12,226 nt of DNA from Moduliflexus sp964602655 (GTDB taxonomy: Bacteria > Moduliflexota > Moduliflexia > Moduliflexales > Moduliflexaceae), in contig CAZRSF010000111.1 in NCBI GenBank assembly GCA_964602655.1, positions 1 through 12,226 on the forward strand, read 5' to 3'. Below, piece by piece: positions 1 to 6,952 of the stretch. How positions within the stretch are numbered: the first letter of the stretch is position 1; every line of letters starts with the position of its first letter. Position numbers and translations under genes: made by a program. The notes beneath the pieces were generated by a model. That model saw nothing but the letters and a program-made list of their open reading frames with translations. It had not been told where the DNA came from and made no database searches.

Positions 1-5
1 CCCTT

Positions 6-54
6 GAGCGGGCTTCAGCCTGCTTGAACGTTGAGACCGGCCATTTATGGCTGG
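6..54. repeat. Two imperfect inverted repeats in the left-edge intergenic region
   Basis: Two short hairpin-capable sequences lie side by side. The first pairs GCGGGCT (8-14) with AGCCTGC (17-23), with one wobble. The second pairs CCGGCCA (37-43) with TGGCTGG (48-54), also with one wobble, around a TTTA loop. Neither is followed by a T-run on either strand, so they do not look like standard intrinsic terminators. They lie downstream of the last kinase gene together with the 29-bp repeat. Bases 1-163 hold no gene that I can support. Confidence 0.3.
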
Positions 55-93
55 GATGGGCTGGATGGCATATTTTAGAACTTAACAGCCCTG

Positions 94-122
94 CCCTGCC
101 AGGGTTTTAAACTCTGGCAGGG
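94..122. repeat. 29-bp palindromic intergenic repeat, copy 1
   Basis: This element has an 11-7-11 layout: left arm CCCTGCCAGGG, centre TTTTAAA, right arm CTCTGGCAGGG. The outer nine bases of each arm pair perfectly. The stem continues into the centre past one G:T position. It lies 41 bp beyond the stop codon of the CHASE4 kinase. In the direction of transcription the stem is followed by CAGGGCTGTTAAG rather than a T-run, so a rho-independent terminator is not supported. It is one of three copies of the same length and layout in this window (see 2370-2398 and 3604-3632). Confidence 0.75.
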
Positions 123-163
123 TTCTTGTGTGAAAATGCTGTAGCGGGCGAGGAGGGTAGGAT

Positions 164-2356
164 TCAATCTTTCGCATACAACTCAAGAAACCGCTGAATT
201 TCCTCGATGCGGAAATCGGCGGCCAGGTCATACACCTGACCGGCAAAAGCGGCATATTCCGGGAACTGCGTTTTTAAGGCCGTCGCGCGTTCTTGCAATC
301 CATCCACATCGCCCATCATGGCAAAGTGACGCAATGCCTCTAACTCGCGCGCAGGCGGCGGAACCAATACATCCTGCTCCTGAAGAGGCGATGACAACGG
401 TTCTTCCTCCTCGCGCAGCAGCATGTATGCGTTCGGTTCCATCACCGGCAGCGTCACGTCGAACCGGAAGACGCTGCCCTGATTCACCACGCTTTCGACA
501 GAGAGCGCGCTTCCCATGAGCTGCAATAAGCGTTGGCTCAGAGATAACCCGATGCCGATGCCTTCGCTATACAAACGCTGCGTATCAACAATGTGAAACG
601 CCTCGAAAATCTGTTCGACATGCTCCGGGGGAATGCCGACGCCGGTATCATGAATTTCGAAACGAATCGTCGCGGATTGATCCGCGATTCGACATGTCAC
701 AAGGAATGTCACGCCGCCCTGATTCGTAAATTTGATCGCGTTGCTCAACAGGTTGCGCAGCACCTGGCGCAGCCGACGTTCATCGCCAGACACGAGAAGA
801 GGGAGATTCGGCTCAGGTTGATAGTCGAATGTCAGATGTTTTTCTCTGGCATACAACTGGTGGATGCTCACTAATTTTTTCAGCATACTGGGAAGATGAA
901 ACTCGGTTGGTTCCAACATGATTTTCTGCGCTTCGATCCTGATCAGGTCTAAAATATCATTGATCATGAGCAGCAGATGTTCCCCGTTTTGCTGGATAAT
1001 CTGCACCGCTTGCGTATGCTGTCCTTTGAGTTCCGCAGATTGCAGCAGGATTTGCGCATACCCTAACACGGCGTTCAATGGCGTGCGGAGTTCGTGGCTC
1101 ATATTCGCTAAAAACGCGCTTTTCGCCCGGCTGGCTTCTTCAGCGGCATCTTTCGCGACCTGAAGCTCCGCCGCAATCCGTTGAACTTCTTCCATGATCG
1201 CCTGGCGCTCTTTCATTTCCCGCTGCAACTGTTCGTTGGCCTCGCTCAATTCTTTGGTGCGGGCGGAGACTAACTCCTCAAGATGATCGCGGTGTGCGCT
1301 CAATTCATGCTGCGAACGTTCTAATGCGTGCAGCGTGTCATTGACCGTCACGCCTAACTGCGTCAATTCATCGTTACCGACCACCTCCACGCGCCGCGAC
1401 AGGTCAGCGCCGCCGCGAATTTGCCTCAAGCCGTGTTCGAGGCGTCCTAAGCGCGACAGCACCACGCGCTCTAATTGAATGAGGATAATCACTCCGAATA
1501 CGAGACTGACGAAAAAGAGCGAACCTAAAAAATAGCGCAGACTGAGTCGGCCTTGTTGAGAGATCGAACGCGGCCGCTCGACGCGCGCGACGACGCATGG
1601 ATTTCCGTACAGATCGTTGATGACAGCGTACCCGACAATCGTGTCGGCGTCAACCATATTGATAAACATCGGCCTCTCAGGCGGCATCATCTCCAACGCC
1701 AGCCGGACGTCTTGCGGAAGCGCGGCATCTTTCACAGGATACATCGCGAGCTTCAATTGCGTGGTTTCAGCGAGCATGTCAATTTCCGCGCGATTCAGAA
1801 ACCGTCCGATCATCAAGATGCCATGCACCGGTCCCTCCCGCTCCGAGGTCAAAATCGGGTAGGAGGCAATCAATATCGGGCCTTCCGGCAGTTGAATCAG
1901 ACCGGATATTTTGCCGGAGGGATCGAGCAGCGACAGCAGCGGCATATCCGGTAAATAGTCGGCAATCCCTTTCGAGACTGCGATTTCTTCCTTGCTGCCC
2001 AAATCGAATGCTTTGGCAAACACGATTCGGTCAGGGATATGAACATAGACAAACAGATTCACCTGGAGATTCTCAAACGTGGTGTTGTTCATATTGCTTT
2101 CGATAAATTTTTCATTTTCATCCTGCATGTATTGATACGCGTCATCCCAGGCGGCATAATCGCCCACGATGCTGGCGACTTCGGCAATCTCATTGTTGAG
2201 CGCGGCCAGCACGCGGTCAATATGCTGCGACATATTGTCGCGTTCCAACGCCACGAAACTTTTCATGACGATCAGGTGCGCGGCGGCGTAGAGCAGCGCG
2301 ATCATCACAATGCCTGACGCGGCAATAATTCCTAATGTTTTCTTGCGAAGTGTCAT
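164..2356 (-). CDS. CHASE4-HAMP membrane sensor histidine kinase
   Basis: This is a membrane-bound sensor kinase of 730 residues. Residues 8-30 form a first membrane segment. Residues about 31-270 form an extracytoplasmic domain with CHASE4-like features (the AWDDAY stretch at 69-74, then an IESN stretch near 85-88). Residues 275-296 form a second membrane segment, followed by HAMP (about 297-350) and a coiled coil (about 350-412). The HisKA H-box is SHELRTP with phospho-acceptor His421. HATPase_c follows, with N-box LLSNAIKF (Asn539), G1 DTGVG (570-574) and a G2 box around 599-604 reading GIGIGL in place of the usual GTGLGL. There is no receiver domain, so the phosphate must pass to a separate protein. 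The neighbouring receivers are the obvious candidates. The tail (671-724) resembles the tail of the hybrid kinase at 4601-6802. The start is the only Met before the first membrane segment, but it has no good ribosome-binding site. The family is secure; the ligand is unknown. Confidence 0.93.
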   Translation of the reverse strand: MTLRKKTLGIIAASGIVMIALLYAAAHLIVMKSFVALERDNMSQHIDRVLAALNNEIAEVASIVGDYAAWDDAYQYMQDENEKFIESNMNNTTFENLQVNLFVYVHIPDRIVFAKAFDLGSKEEIAVSKGIADYLPDMPLLSLLDPSGKISGLIQLPEGPILIASYPILTSEREGPVHGILMIGRFLNRAEIDMLAETTQLKLAMYPVKDAALPQDVRLALEMMPPERPMFINMVDADTIVGYAVINDLYGNPCVVARVERPRSISQQGRLSLRYFLGSLFFVSLVFGVIILIQLERVVLSRLGRLEHGLRQIRGGADLSRRVEVVGNDELTQLGVTVNDTLHALERSQHELSAHRDHLEELVSARTKELSEANEQLQREMKERQAIMEEVQRIAAELQVAKDAAEEASRAKSAFLANMSHELRTPLNAVLGYAQILLQSAELKGQHTQAVQIIQQNGEHLLLMINDILDLIRIEAQKIMLEPTEFHLPSMLKKLVSIHQLYAREKHLTFDYQPEPNLPLLVSGDERRLRQVLRNLLSNAIKFTNQGGVTFLVTCRIADQSATIRFEIHDTGVGIPPEHVEQIFEAFHIVDTQRLYSEGIGIGLSLSQRLLQLMGSALSVESVVNQGSVFRFDVTLPVMEPNAYMLLREEEEPLSSPLQEQDVLVPPPARELEALRHFAMMGDVDGLQERATALKTQFPEYAAFAGQVYDLAADFRIEEIQRFLELYAKD

Positions 2357-2369
2357 CGGACGAAACCAA

Positions 2370-2398
2370 CCCTGCCAGGGTTCGAAGCCCTGCCAGGG
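2370..2398. repeat. 29-bp palindromic intergenic repeat, copy 2
   Basis: Both arms read CCCTGCCAGGG around the centre TTCGAAG. Each arm is itself a near-palindrome, and the two arms pair with each other except for one central mismatch. Flanking AA and TT extend the stem by two pairs. The copy fills most of the 45-bp gap between two kinase genes. It starts 3 bp after the stop codon of the REC-kinase and ends 13 bp before the start codon of the CHASE4 kinase. This leaves little room for a Shine-Dalgarno sequence. Confidence 0.8.
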
Positions 2399-2401
2399 TT
2401 T

Positions 2402-3577
2402 TTACGCTGGCGTTGATACGAATGGCTCTTTATCGCCGCAATGTTTCGGAAATCTCATGCGGAACGTCGTGCCTGTTCCGAGCGTACTTTCCACCGAAAT
2501 ACTGCCGCCGTTTTTTTCGACGAATTCTTTGCAGACATTCAATCCTAAACCCGTGCCTTTTTCTCCGGCGGTGCCGAGTTGATCGTAGCGCACATCCATC
2601 CGAAACAAATTGGCGAGCGTGTCGGCGTCCATCCCGACCCCGGTGTCGGAAATCGCGACTTCGAGCGCGTCGTCCTGCTGGGACGCGGAAATAGTAATCG
2701 TCCCCTGCGCATCGGTAAATTTCAACGCATTCGACAGCACGTTGCGAATAACCGCATCAATCATCGGGCGGTCGGCGCAGATGAGCATCGGTTCGGTGAC
2801 GGTTTGACGGAGAGCAATCCGCTTTTGTCCGGCATTGGACGCAAAGAGCCTGGCATTCTGTTCAAGCAGCAGACGAATATCGAGCGGGCGCGGCGCGAAT
2901 TCCATCAAACCGCGCTGAATCCGCGACCAGACCAGCAGGTTTTCAAGCAAATCGTACAGGCGTTCCGTCGTGTCGCGCGCATCGCGGATGACATCCTCTT
3001 TGTCTTCGCCTGACAGACCGCTTTCGGGGTCGGTCAACATGCGCAGGCCGACCAGCACGGCGGATAACGGGCTGCGTAAATCATGCGAAATAATCGAGAA
3101 AAATTTATCTTTGCTGGCGTTGATGGCCTGTAATTGCGCGTGTTTTTCTTGCAGCAGCAGATGCTGTTCCTGCAATTGCTGCTGCAAACGACGCATGGTC
3201 AGATGCGTGGCGACTCGCGCCAGCACTTCTTCATGTTGCAGCGGCTTCGTCACATAATCCACGCCCCCGGCCTGGAACCCTTTGATTTTATCGGCGGTTT
3301 CCGTCAGCGCCGTCATAAAAATGACGGGAATCTCTTTGAACGCGTCACGGGTTTTTAACCTGCGGCAGGTTTCGAAGCCATCCATGCCCGGCATCATCAC
3401 ATCCAGCAGAATCAAATCCGGCTTGCCGTATTCGGCCTGTTGAATCGCGCTTTCGCCACTGCGAGCCACCAGAATTTTGGAACCGGTCTGTTTGAGCGAT
3501 TCCAACAACACTTGCAAATTCGTCGGATTATCATCAACGACCAATACTGTCGGCTTTGTAAGTTCTTGAGTTGACAT
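2402..3577 (-). CDS. Receiver-histidine kinase (REC-HisKA-HATPase)
   Basis: This is a soluble kinase of 391 residues with an N-terminal receiver domain. The receiver (8-126) has acidic pair Asp15/Asp16, phospho-acceptor Asp59 in LLDVMMPGMDG, Thr89 and Lys111. A glutamine-rich coiled coil (about 126-152) leads to the H-box SHDLRSP with His165. HATPase_c has N-box LSNALKFT (Asn283), G1 DTGVG (311-315) and G2 GTGLGL (341-346). There is no membrane segment, so its input is probably phosphorylation of the receiver by another kinase in this block. The start at 3577 was chosen because AGAGGA lies just upstream and because the receiver fold begins soon after. A longer frame begins at 3652, overlapping the upstream stop as ATGA, and would add 25 residues, but those residues are encoded by the 29-bp repeat and its flanks. 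The receiver is about 70% identical by eye to that of the adjacent GGDEF protein. Confidence 0.92.
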   Translation of the reverse strand: MSTQELTKPTVLVVDDNPTNLQVLLESLKQTGSKILVARSGESAIQQAEYGKPDLILLDVMMPGMDGFETCRRLKTRDAFKEIPVIFMTALTETADKIKGFQAGGVDYVTKPLQHEEVLARVATHLTMRRLQQQLQEQHLLLQEKHAQLQAINASKDKFFSIISHDLRSPLSAVLVGLRMLTDPESGLSGEDKEDVIRDARDTTERLYDLLENLLVWSRIQRGLMEFAPRPLDIRLLLEQNARLFASNAGQKRIALRQTVTEPMLICADRPMIDAVIRNVLSNALKFTDAQGTITISASQQDDALEVAISDTGVGMDADTLANLFRMDVRYDQLGTAGEKGTGLGLNVCKEFVEKNGGSISVESTLGTGTTFRMRFPKHCGDKEPFVSTPA

Positions 3578-3580
3578 TGT

Positions 3581-3587
3581 TCCTCTC
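3581..3587 (-). promoter_or_regulatory. Ribosome-binding site that decides the start of the REC-kinase
   Basis: On the minus strand GAGAGGA is followed by ACA and then the ATG at 3577. It is slightly close to the start codon but is a purine-rich Shine-Dalgarno match. The alternative start at 3652 depends instead on coupling to the upstream stop codon. This site is the main reason for preferring 3577. Confidence 0.6.
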
Positions 3588-3603
3588 AAAGGAGCGCCAA
3601 TAT

Positions 3604-3632
3604 CCCTGTCAGGGTTTCGAACCCTGGCAGGG
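3604..3632. repeat. 29-bp palindromic intergenic repeat, copy 3
   Basis: The left arm is CCCTGTCAGGG, the centre TTTCGAA and the right arm CCCTGGCAGGG. With one flanking T:A pair and the two inner TT:AA pairs, the stem reaches 14 pairs (3603-3616 with 3620-3633) around a TCG loop. The only imperfection is a T:G position on the plus strand. It lies between the stop codon of the GGDEF gene (3649) and the preferred start of the REC-kinase (3577). If translation began at 3652 the repeat would be read as protein. Confidence 0.8.
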
Positions 3633-3648
3633 ATGAATGACCGCGACA

Positions 3649-4632
3649 TCATATCGGCGGCTGAAACACGACAACACGGTTTTTCCCCTGTTCTTTGCCC
3701 TGATACAGCGCTTGATCCGCGTGTATCAGGCAGGCGTGCATCCCTGCGTCTGCCTGATACATACTCACGCCGAACGTCATGCTGATCGCGAGCGAGTGTT
3801 CGTGGTAGGTATATGTCGCGCCAGCCACCGTCTCGCGGATGCGCTCGGTCAACCTCTCGGCCCCGCCCTCATCGGTATCGGCGAGCAACAGCAAAAACTC
3901 CTCGCCGCCCCAGCGCGCCACGTGATCCTGCCCTCTGAGATTGTCCCGCAGCAGTTTGGCGACCGACACCAACACGACATCCCCGCAATCATGCCCATAG
4001 TTATCGTTCACTCGTTTGAAGTCGTCAATATCGCACAATACCACCGCAAACGTCGAAGCCGAGCGCGCGCTGCGCAGCTTTTCCTGCTCCAGGCGTTCCA
4101 ACATGTCGCGCCGATTGGCAAGCTCTGTCAGCGGGTCTATTCGCGCCATGCGTTCAAGCTGCTCCTGAGACTGCCGCAATTTTTCATTGATGTCCTGTAA
4201 TTCCTGATTGGCGTGTTTCAGGGCTTCTCGCGCCTGTGTCAATTCCAGATGCACATTGACTCTGGCAAGCAGTTCAACGACATTGAAGGGCTTGGTGATG
4301 TAATCCACGCCGCCAGCCTGAAAGCCTCTGAGTTTGTCAACCGTTTCGGACAGCGCGGTCATAAAGATCACCGGAATATCTTGCGTATTCGGCTGCTGTT
4401 TCAACCGGCGGCAGGTCTCGAATCCATCCATGCCGGGCATCATCACATCTAAGATGATCATCTCCGGCTTGGCGAAATCGGCCTGCCGAATCGCGCTTTC
4501 GCCATTGATCGCAATGAGCGCTTTATAACCGGCGTCTTTCAACGACTCAAGCAGCACATGCAAATTCGCGGGATAATCATCCACCACAAGAATGGTCGGT
4601 TTATGACTGGAGAGTGAGATCATAGGTATCAT
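3649..4632 (-). CDS. Diguanylate cyclase response regulator (REC-GGDEF)
   Basis: This protein of 327 residues is predicted to make cyclic di-GMP from two GTP when its receiver is phosphorylated. The receiver (about 11-129) has Asp18/Asp19, phospho-acceptor Asp62 in LDVMMPGMDG, Thr92 and Lys114. A coiled-coil linker (about 130-163) leads into the GGDEF domain at DPLTELANRR (166-175). The active-site motif is GGEEF (242-246), which is catalytically competent in this family. RGQD (233-236) sits exactly five residues before it and matches the RxxD inhibitory site, so product feedback is expected. There is no EAL or HD-GYP domain. The architecture is close to single-receiver WspR-type cyclases. 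The first 32 bases overlap the end of the hybrid kinase gene. An alternative start at 4623 lacks a ribosome-binding site, whereas 4632 has an AGG about 7 nt upstream. This is the only output domain in the signalling block. Confidence 0.95.
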   Translation of the reverse strand: MIPMISLSSHKPTILVVDDYPANLHVLLESLKDAGYKALIAINGESAIRQADFAKPEMIILDVMMPGMDGFETCRRLKQQPNTQDIPVIFMTALSETVDKLRGFQAGGVDYITKPFNVVELLARVNVHLELTQAREALKHANQELQDINEKLRQSQEQLERMARIDPLTELANRRDMLERLEQEKLRSARSASTFAVVLCDIDDFKRVNDNYGHDCGDVVLVSVAKLLRDNLRGQDHVARWGGEEFLLLLADTDEGGAERLTERIRETVAGATYTYHEHSLAISMTFGVSMYQADAGMHACLIHADQALYQGKEQGKNRVVVFQPPI

Positions 4633-6802
4633 ACACGGCCTGAATCAGAACATCCTGCATCTCTTCGATCAGGAAATTCGAGGCCAGATGTTCGACCGTC
4701 TGCGCGAACGGCGTCAGCGCGGCATCGCGTTCGACAAAGAGCCGAAGGGCGTCTTGAACGCCGAGGACATCGCCTTGCCACGCCATTCTCAGCAAGTGGC
4801 CCAAGTCGTCCAGCGACGGATACACCATCGGGGGCGCGGATGACGACGTTCCTGCGCGAGGCGGCGGCGCAGATTGCCATTCGAGATGAAGATACTCTTG
4901 CAATTTTTGGAAGAGCGCCGCCATGCGAATCGGTTTCATCAAATAATCATTGCATCCCGCAGCAAGGCTCAGTTCGCGGGTATGATTCTGCGCGCTGGCC
5001 GAGAGCGCAATCACCACCGTTTCCGCCAGATCGGGATGTTCGCGAATCTGCCTGACCGCCGTCATGCCATCCAACACCGGCATGACAATATCCATCAAAA
5101 TGGCATCCGGACGAAATGCGATGGTCTGCTCAAGCGCCTCTTTCCCATTCGCGGCTTCTTCGACGATGAAGCCCAATGGCGTCAGCATGTCTCGCAGCAA
5201 CACGCGATTGCTCGCGGCATCGTCAACGATCAAAATGCGCCGCGTCGCGCCAATAATTCCGAACGGCGACAGCCCGACGGCATCCGGCGAATGGTCACGC
5301 ATCGTTTCCTCAACAGGGAATTCCAACTCGAACGAGAACACGCTCCCTTCGCCGAGGACACTGACAACGTCGATCTCTCCCCCCATCAATCGCACTAACT
5401 CCTGGCAGATGGACAGCCCTAAACCCGTGCCTTCCTCTTGTCTGATCCGGCTGTCTTTCACCTGATGAAACGGCGCGAAAATCTTCTCGATTTGCTCCGG
5501 CGGAATGCCGACGCCCGTATCTCGAACCTCGAATCGGAGCCGACAGGAGAGACAGGAGAGGTCGGATGTCGCGACGCTGAAGGTGATCGAGCCGGACAGC
5601 GTAAACTTAATCGCATTGCTGAGCAGATTCAGCAAAATCTGGCGCAGGCGTTTTTCGTCGGCGACGATCCAGCGTGGAAGATTCTCTGCAAGTTCGGCCT
5701 GAAATGTCAAGTCTTTTTGTTGAGCGCGCACGCGCACGATCTCAATCACATTGGCTAAAAATTTCGGCAGAAAAATCGGAGCCGGCGCGAGTTCCATTCG
5801 CCGCGCTTCGATTTTCGACAGGTCTAATATCTCATTAATCAACAGCAGCAGATGCTCGCCGCTCTGATGAATCACGTCAATCGCCCGGCGTTGTTCGTCG
5901 TCCAGGCGATGATCGCGCTGCAAAATCTGCGTATAGCCTAAAATGCCGTTGAGCGGCGTCCGTAGTTCATGGCTGATCCCGGCCAGAAAATCGCGTCGCG
6001 CGCGATTGGCGTCATCGGCAAGTTTTTTGGCGTCTTTGATTCTGATGTCGGCCTGTTTGCGTTCGGTAATGTCTTCGGCCACCTTCACCCAGTGCGTCAT
6101 CTCTCCGGCGTGATTTCGGATCGGCGAAATAGAGGCTGATTCCCAATACAGCGCGCCATTCTTTTTCTTGTTGCAGAATTCCCCATGCCACTCCTCGCCA
6201 GCGCGAATCGTCTGCCAGAGCGTACGATAGAATGCGTCGGAATGCTTGCCGGATTTGAAAATGCGCGGTGTTTTGCCGACAATCTCATCGGCACGATAGC
6301 CTGTCAGCTTCGCGCATTTGGGATTGATGTATTCGATGCGCCCCTCAAGATCGGTGATTACGATGGTGCCGGGACTCTGCTCGACCGCTTGCGAGAGTTT
6401 TTGCAATTCATGACGAATGCGCTGCTGCTGCTCATCTGCGGCGATGGCTTGACGAATTTTGACCTCTAATACATCCATTTCGAACGGTTTTTGCACGAAA
6501 TCCGTGCCCCCGGCTTTCAGAAATGCGACGGCTAATTCGATGGAAGAATAGGCGCTCATCATGATGACTGGCGGAGGCGATGGCAGCAGCGCTTTGATTC
6601 GAAGGAACACGTCCGAACCAGAGCAATCCGGCATCATCTGGTCTAACAGGATGAGCGCCACCGACGCAGTGCGCAGCGTGGCAAGCGCCTGTTCGCCGGT
6701 TTCGGCTTCCAGAACGACGTATTGCCATTTTTGCAGATGATGCGTCAGCGTAAATCGCACATGGAAATCGTCATCTACGATTAAGATGGTCGGCATGCTC
6801 AT
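4601..6802 (-). CDS. Hybrid histidine kinase (REC-PAS-HisKA-HATPase-REC)
   Basis: This is a soluble hybrid kinase of 733 residues. Receiver 1 (about 4-120) has Asp54 in LLDQMMPD and Lys105. A PAS/S-box domain (about 132-250) contains GYRADEIVGK and ends in the usual DITERK. The H-box is SHELRTP with His278. HATPase_c has N-box LLSNAIKF (Asn396), G1 DTGVG (428-432) and G2 GTGLGL (458-463). Receiver 2 (about 521-640) has Asp527/Asp528, phospho-acceptor Asp571 in LMDIVMP and Lys623. A helical tail (about 664-723) has the pattern GDVxGxQ...LAxxFxIEExQ and is shared with the CHASE4 kinase. It aligns with no conserved His, so it is not a typical HPt domain. The gene starts after a 150-bp gap and probably heads the signalling operon. 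AAGGA lies 7-8 nt before the start. The PAS ligand cannot be read from the sequence. Confidence 0.95.
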   Translation of the reverse strand: MSMPTILIVDDDFHVRFTLTHHLQKWQYVVLEAETGEQALATLRTASVALILLDQMMPDCSGSDVFLRIKALLPSPPPVIMMSAYSSIELAVAFLKAGGTDFVQKPFEMDVLEVKIRQAIAADEQQQRIRHELQKLSQAVEQSPGTIVITDLEGRIEYINPKCAKLTGYRADEIVGKTPRIFKSGKHSDAFYRTLWQTIRAGEEWHGEFCNKKKNGALYWESASISPIRNHAGEMTHWVKVAEDITERKQADIRIKDAKKLADDANRARRDFLAGISHELRTPLNGILGYTQILQRDHRLDDEQRRAIDVIHQSGEHLLLLINEILDLSKIEARRMELAPAPIFLPKFLANVIEIVRVRAQQKDLTFQAELAENLPRWIVADEKRLRQILLNLLSNAIKFTLSGSITFSVATSDLSCLSCRLRFEVRDTGVGIPPEQIEKIFAPFHQVKDSRIRQEEGTGLGLSICQELVRLMGGEIDVVSVLGEGSVFSFELEFPVEETMRDHSPDAVGLSPFGIIGATRRILIVDDAASNRVLLRDMLTPLGFIVEEAANGKEALEQTIAFRPDAILMDIVMPVLDGMTAVRQIREHPDLAETVVIALSASAQNHTRELSLAAGCNDYLMKPIRMAALFQKLQEYLHLEWQSAPPPRAGTSSSAPPMVYPSLDDLGHLLRMAWQGDVLGVQDALRLFVERDAALTPFAQTVEHLASNFLIEEMQDVLIQAVYDTYDLTLQS

Positions 6803-6833
6803 CTTGCGTTCCTTCTGAGGCTGGGATCGTTGA

Positions 6834-6847
6834 GAATAGGACTATTC
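6834..6847. promoter_or_regulatory. Small palindrome upstream of the hybrid kinase
   Basis: GAATAG and CTATTC are perfect 6-bp arms separated by two bases, 31 bp before the start codon of the hybrid kinase. The site could be an operator or a 5'-UTR stem. I saw no convincing -35/-10 pair near it, although TTTACA occurs further upstream on the minus strand. It is short enough to have arisen by chance. Confidence 0.25.
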
Positions 6848-6894
6848 AGGAAGGATGACACATTTTGCGGTCTTTTGTAAAGAAAAATATGTCG

Positions 6895-6934
6895 AAAAAT
6901 CTGCCAGCGGATCATGCGAAATAACGCTGCCAGA
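6895..6934 (-). terminator. Probable rho-independent terminator after the glycan operon
   Basis: Read on the minus strand, TCTGGCAGCG (6934-6925) and CGCTGGCAGA (6909-6900) form a 10-bp stem with one G:G mismatch around a 15-nt loop. The stem is followed directly by TTTTT and, a few bases on, by another T-run. It lies 18 bp beyond the stop codon of the dehydratase gene. The mismatch and the long loop weaken it. It nevertheless supports a transcription boundary between the glycan genes and the kinase block. Confidence 0.5.
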
Positions 6935-6952
6935 GGGTAGAAATTGTTCGGA

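Noticed and set aside
94..122. Repeat copy 1 as a classical intrinsic terminator for the CHASE4 kinase
   Set aside because: The stem is strong, but on the minus strand no T-run follows it. The other copies sit between co-directional genes, where termination would silence the next kinase.
94..3632. 29-bp repeats as a CRISPR array
   Set aside because: The length fits a CRISPR repeat, but the copies are more than 1 kb apart with whole genes between them. There are no regular spacers and no cas gene.
3637..4200. Long plus-strand open frame opposite the GGDEF gene (187 codons)
   Set aside because: It lies wholly antisense to a well-supported REC-GGDEF gene. Its predicted product shows no recognisable domain, and such shadows are expected with this codon use.
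4634..4813. C-terminal tail of the hybrid kinase as an HPt domain
   Set aside because: An HPt domain needs a conserved phospho-accepting His. The His residues in the two aligned tails do not coincide.
4874..5398. Plus-strand open frame of 174 codons opposite the hybrid kinase
   Set aside because: It is antisense to the second receiver and ATPase domains, which are clearly coding. The composition of the product is unlike that of a folded protein.
6885..6934. Sigma-54 promoter (TGGCA followed by a T-rich stretch) upstream of the hybrid kinase
   Set aside because: The GG and GC elements are not at the required spacing, and the TGGCA motifs are better explained as arms of the terminator hairpin.
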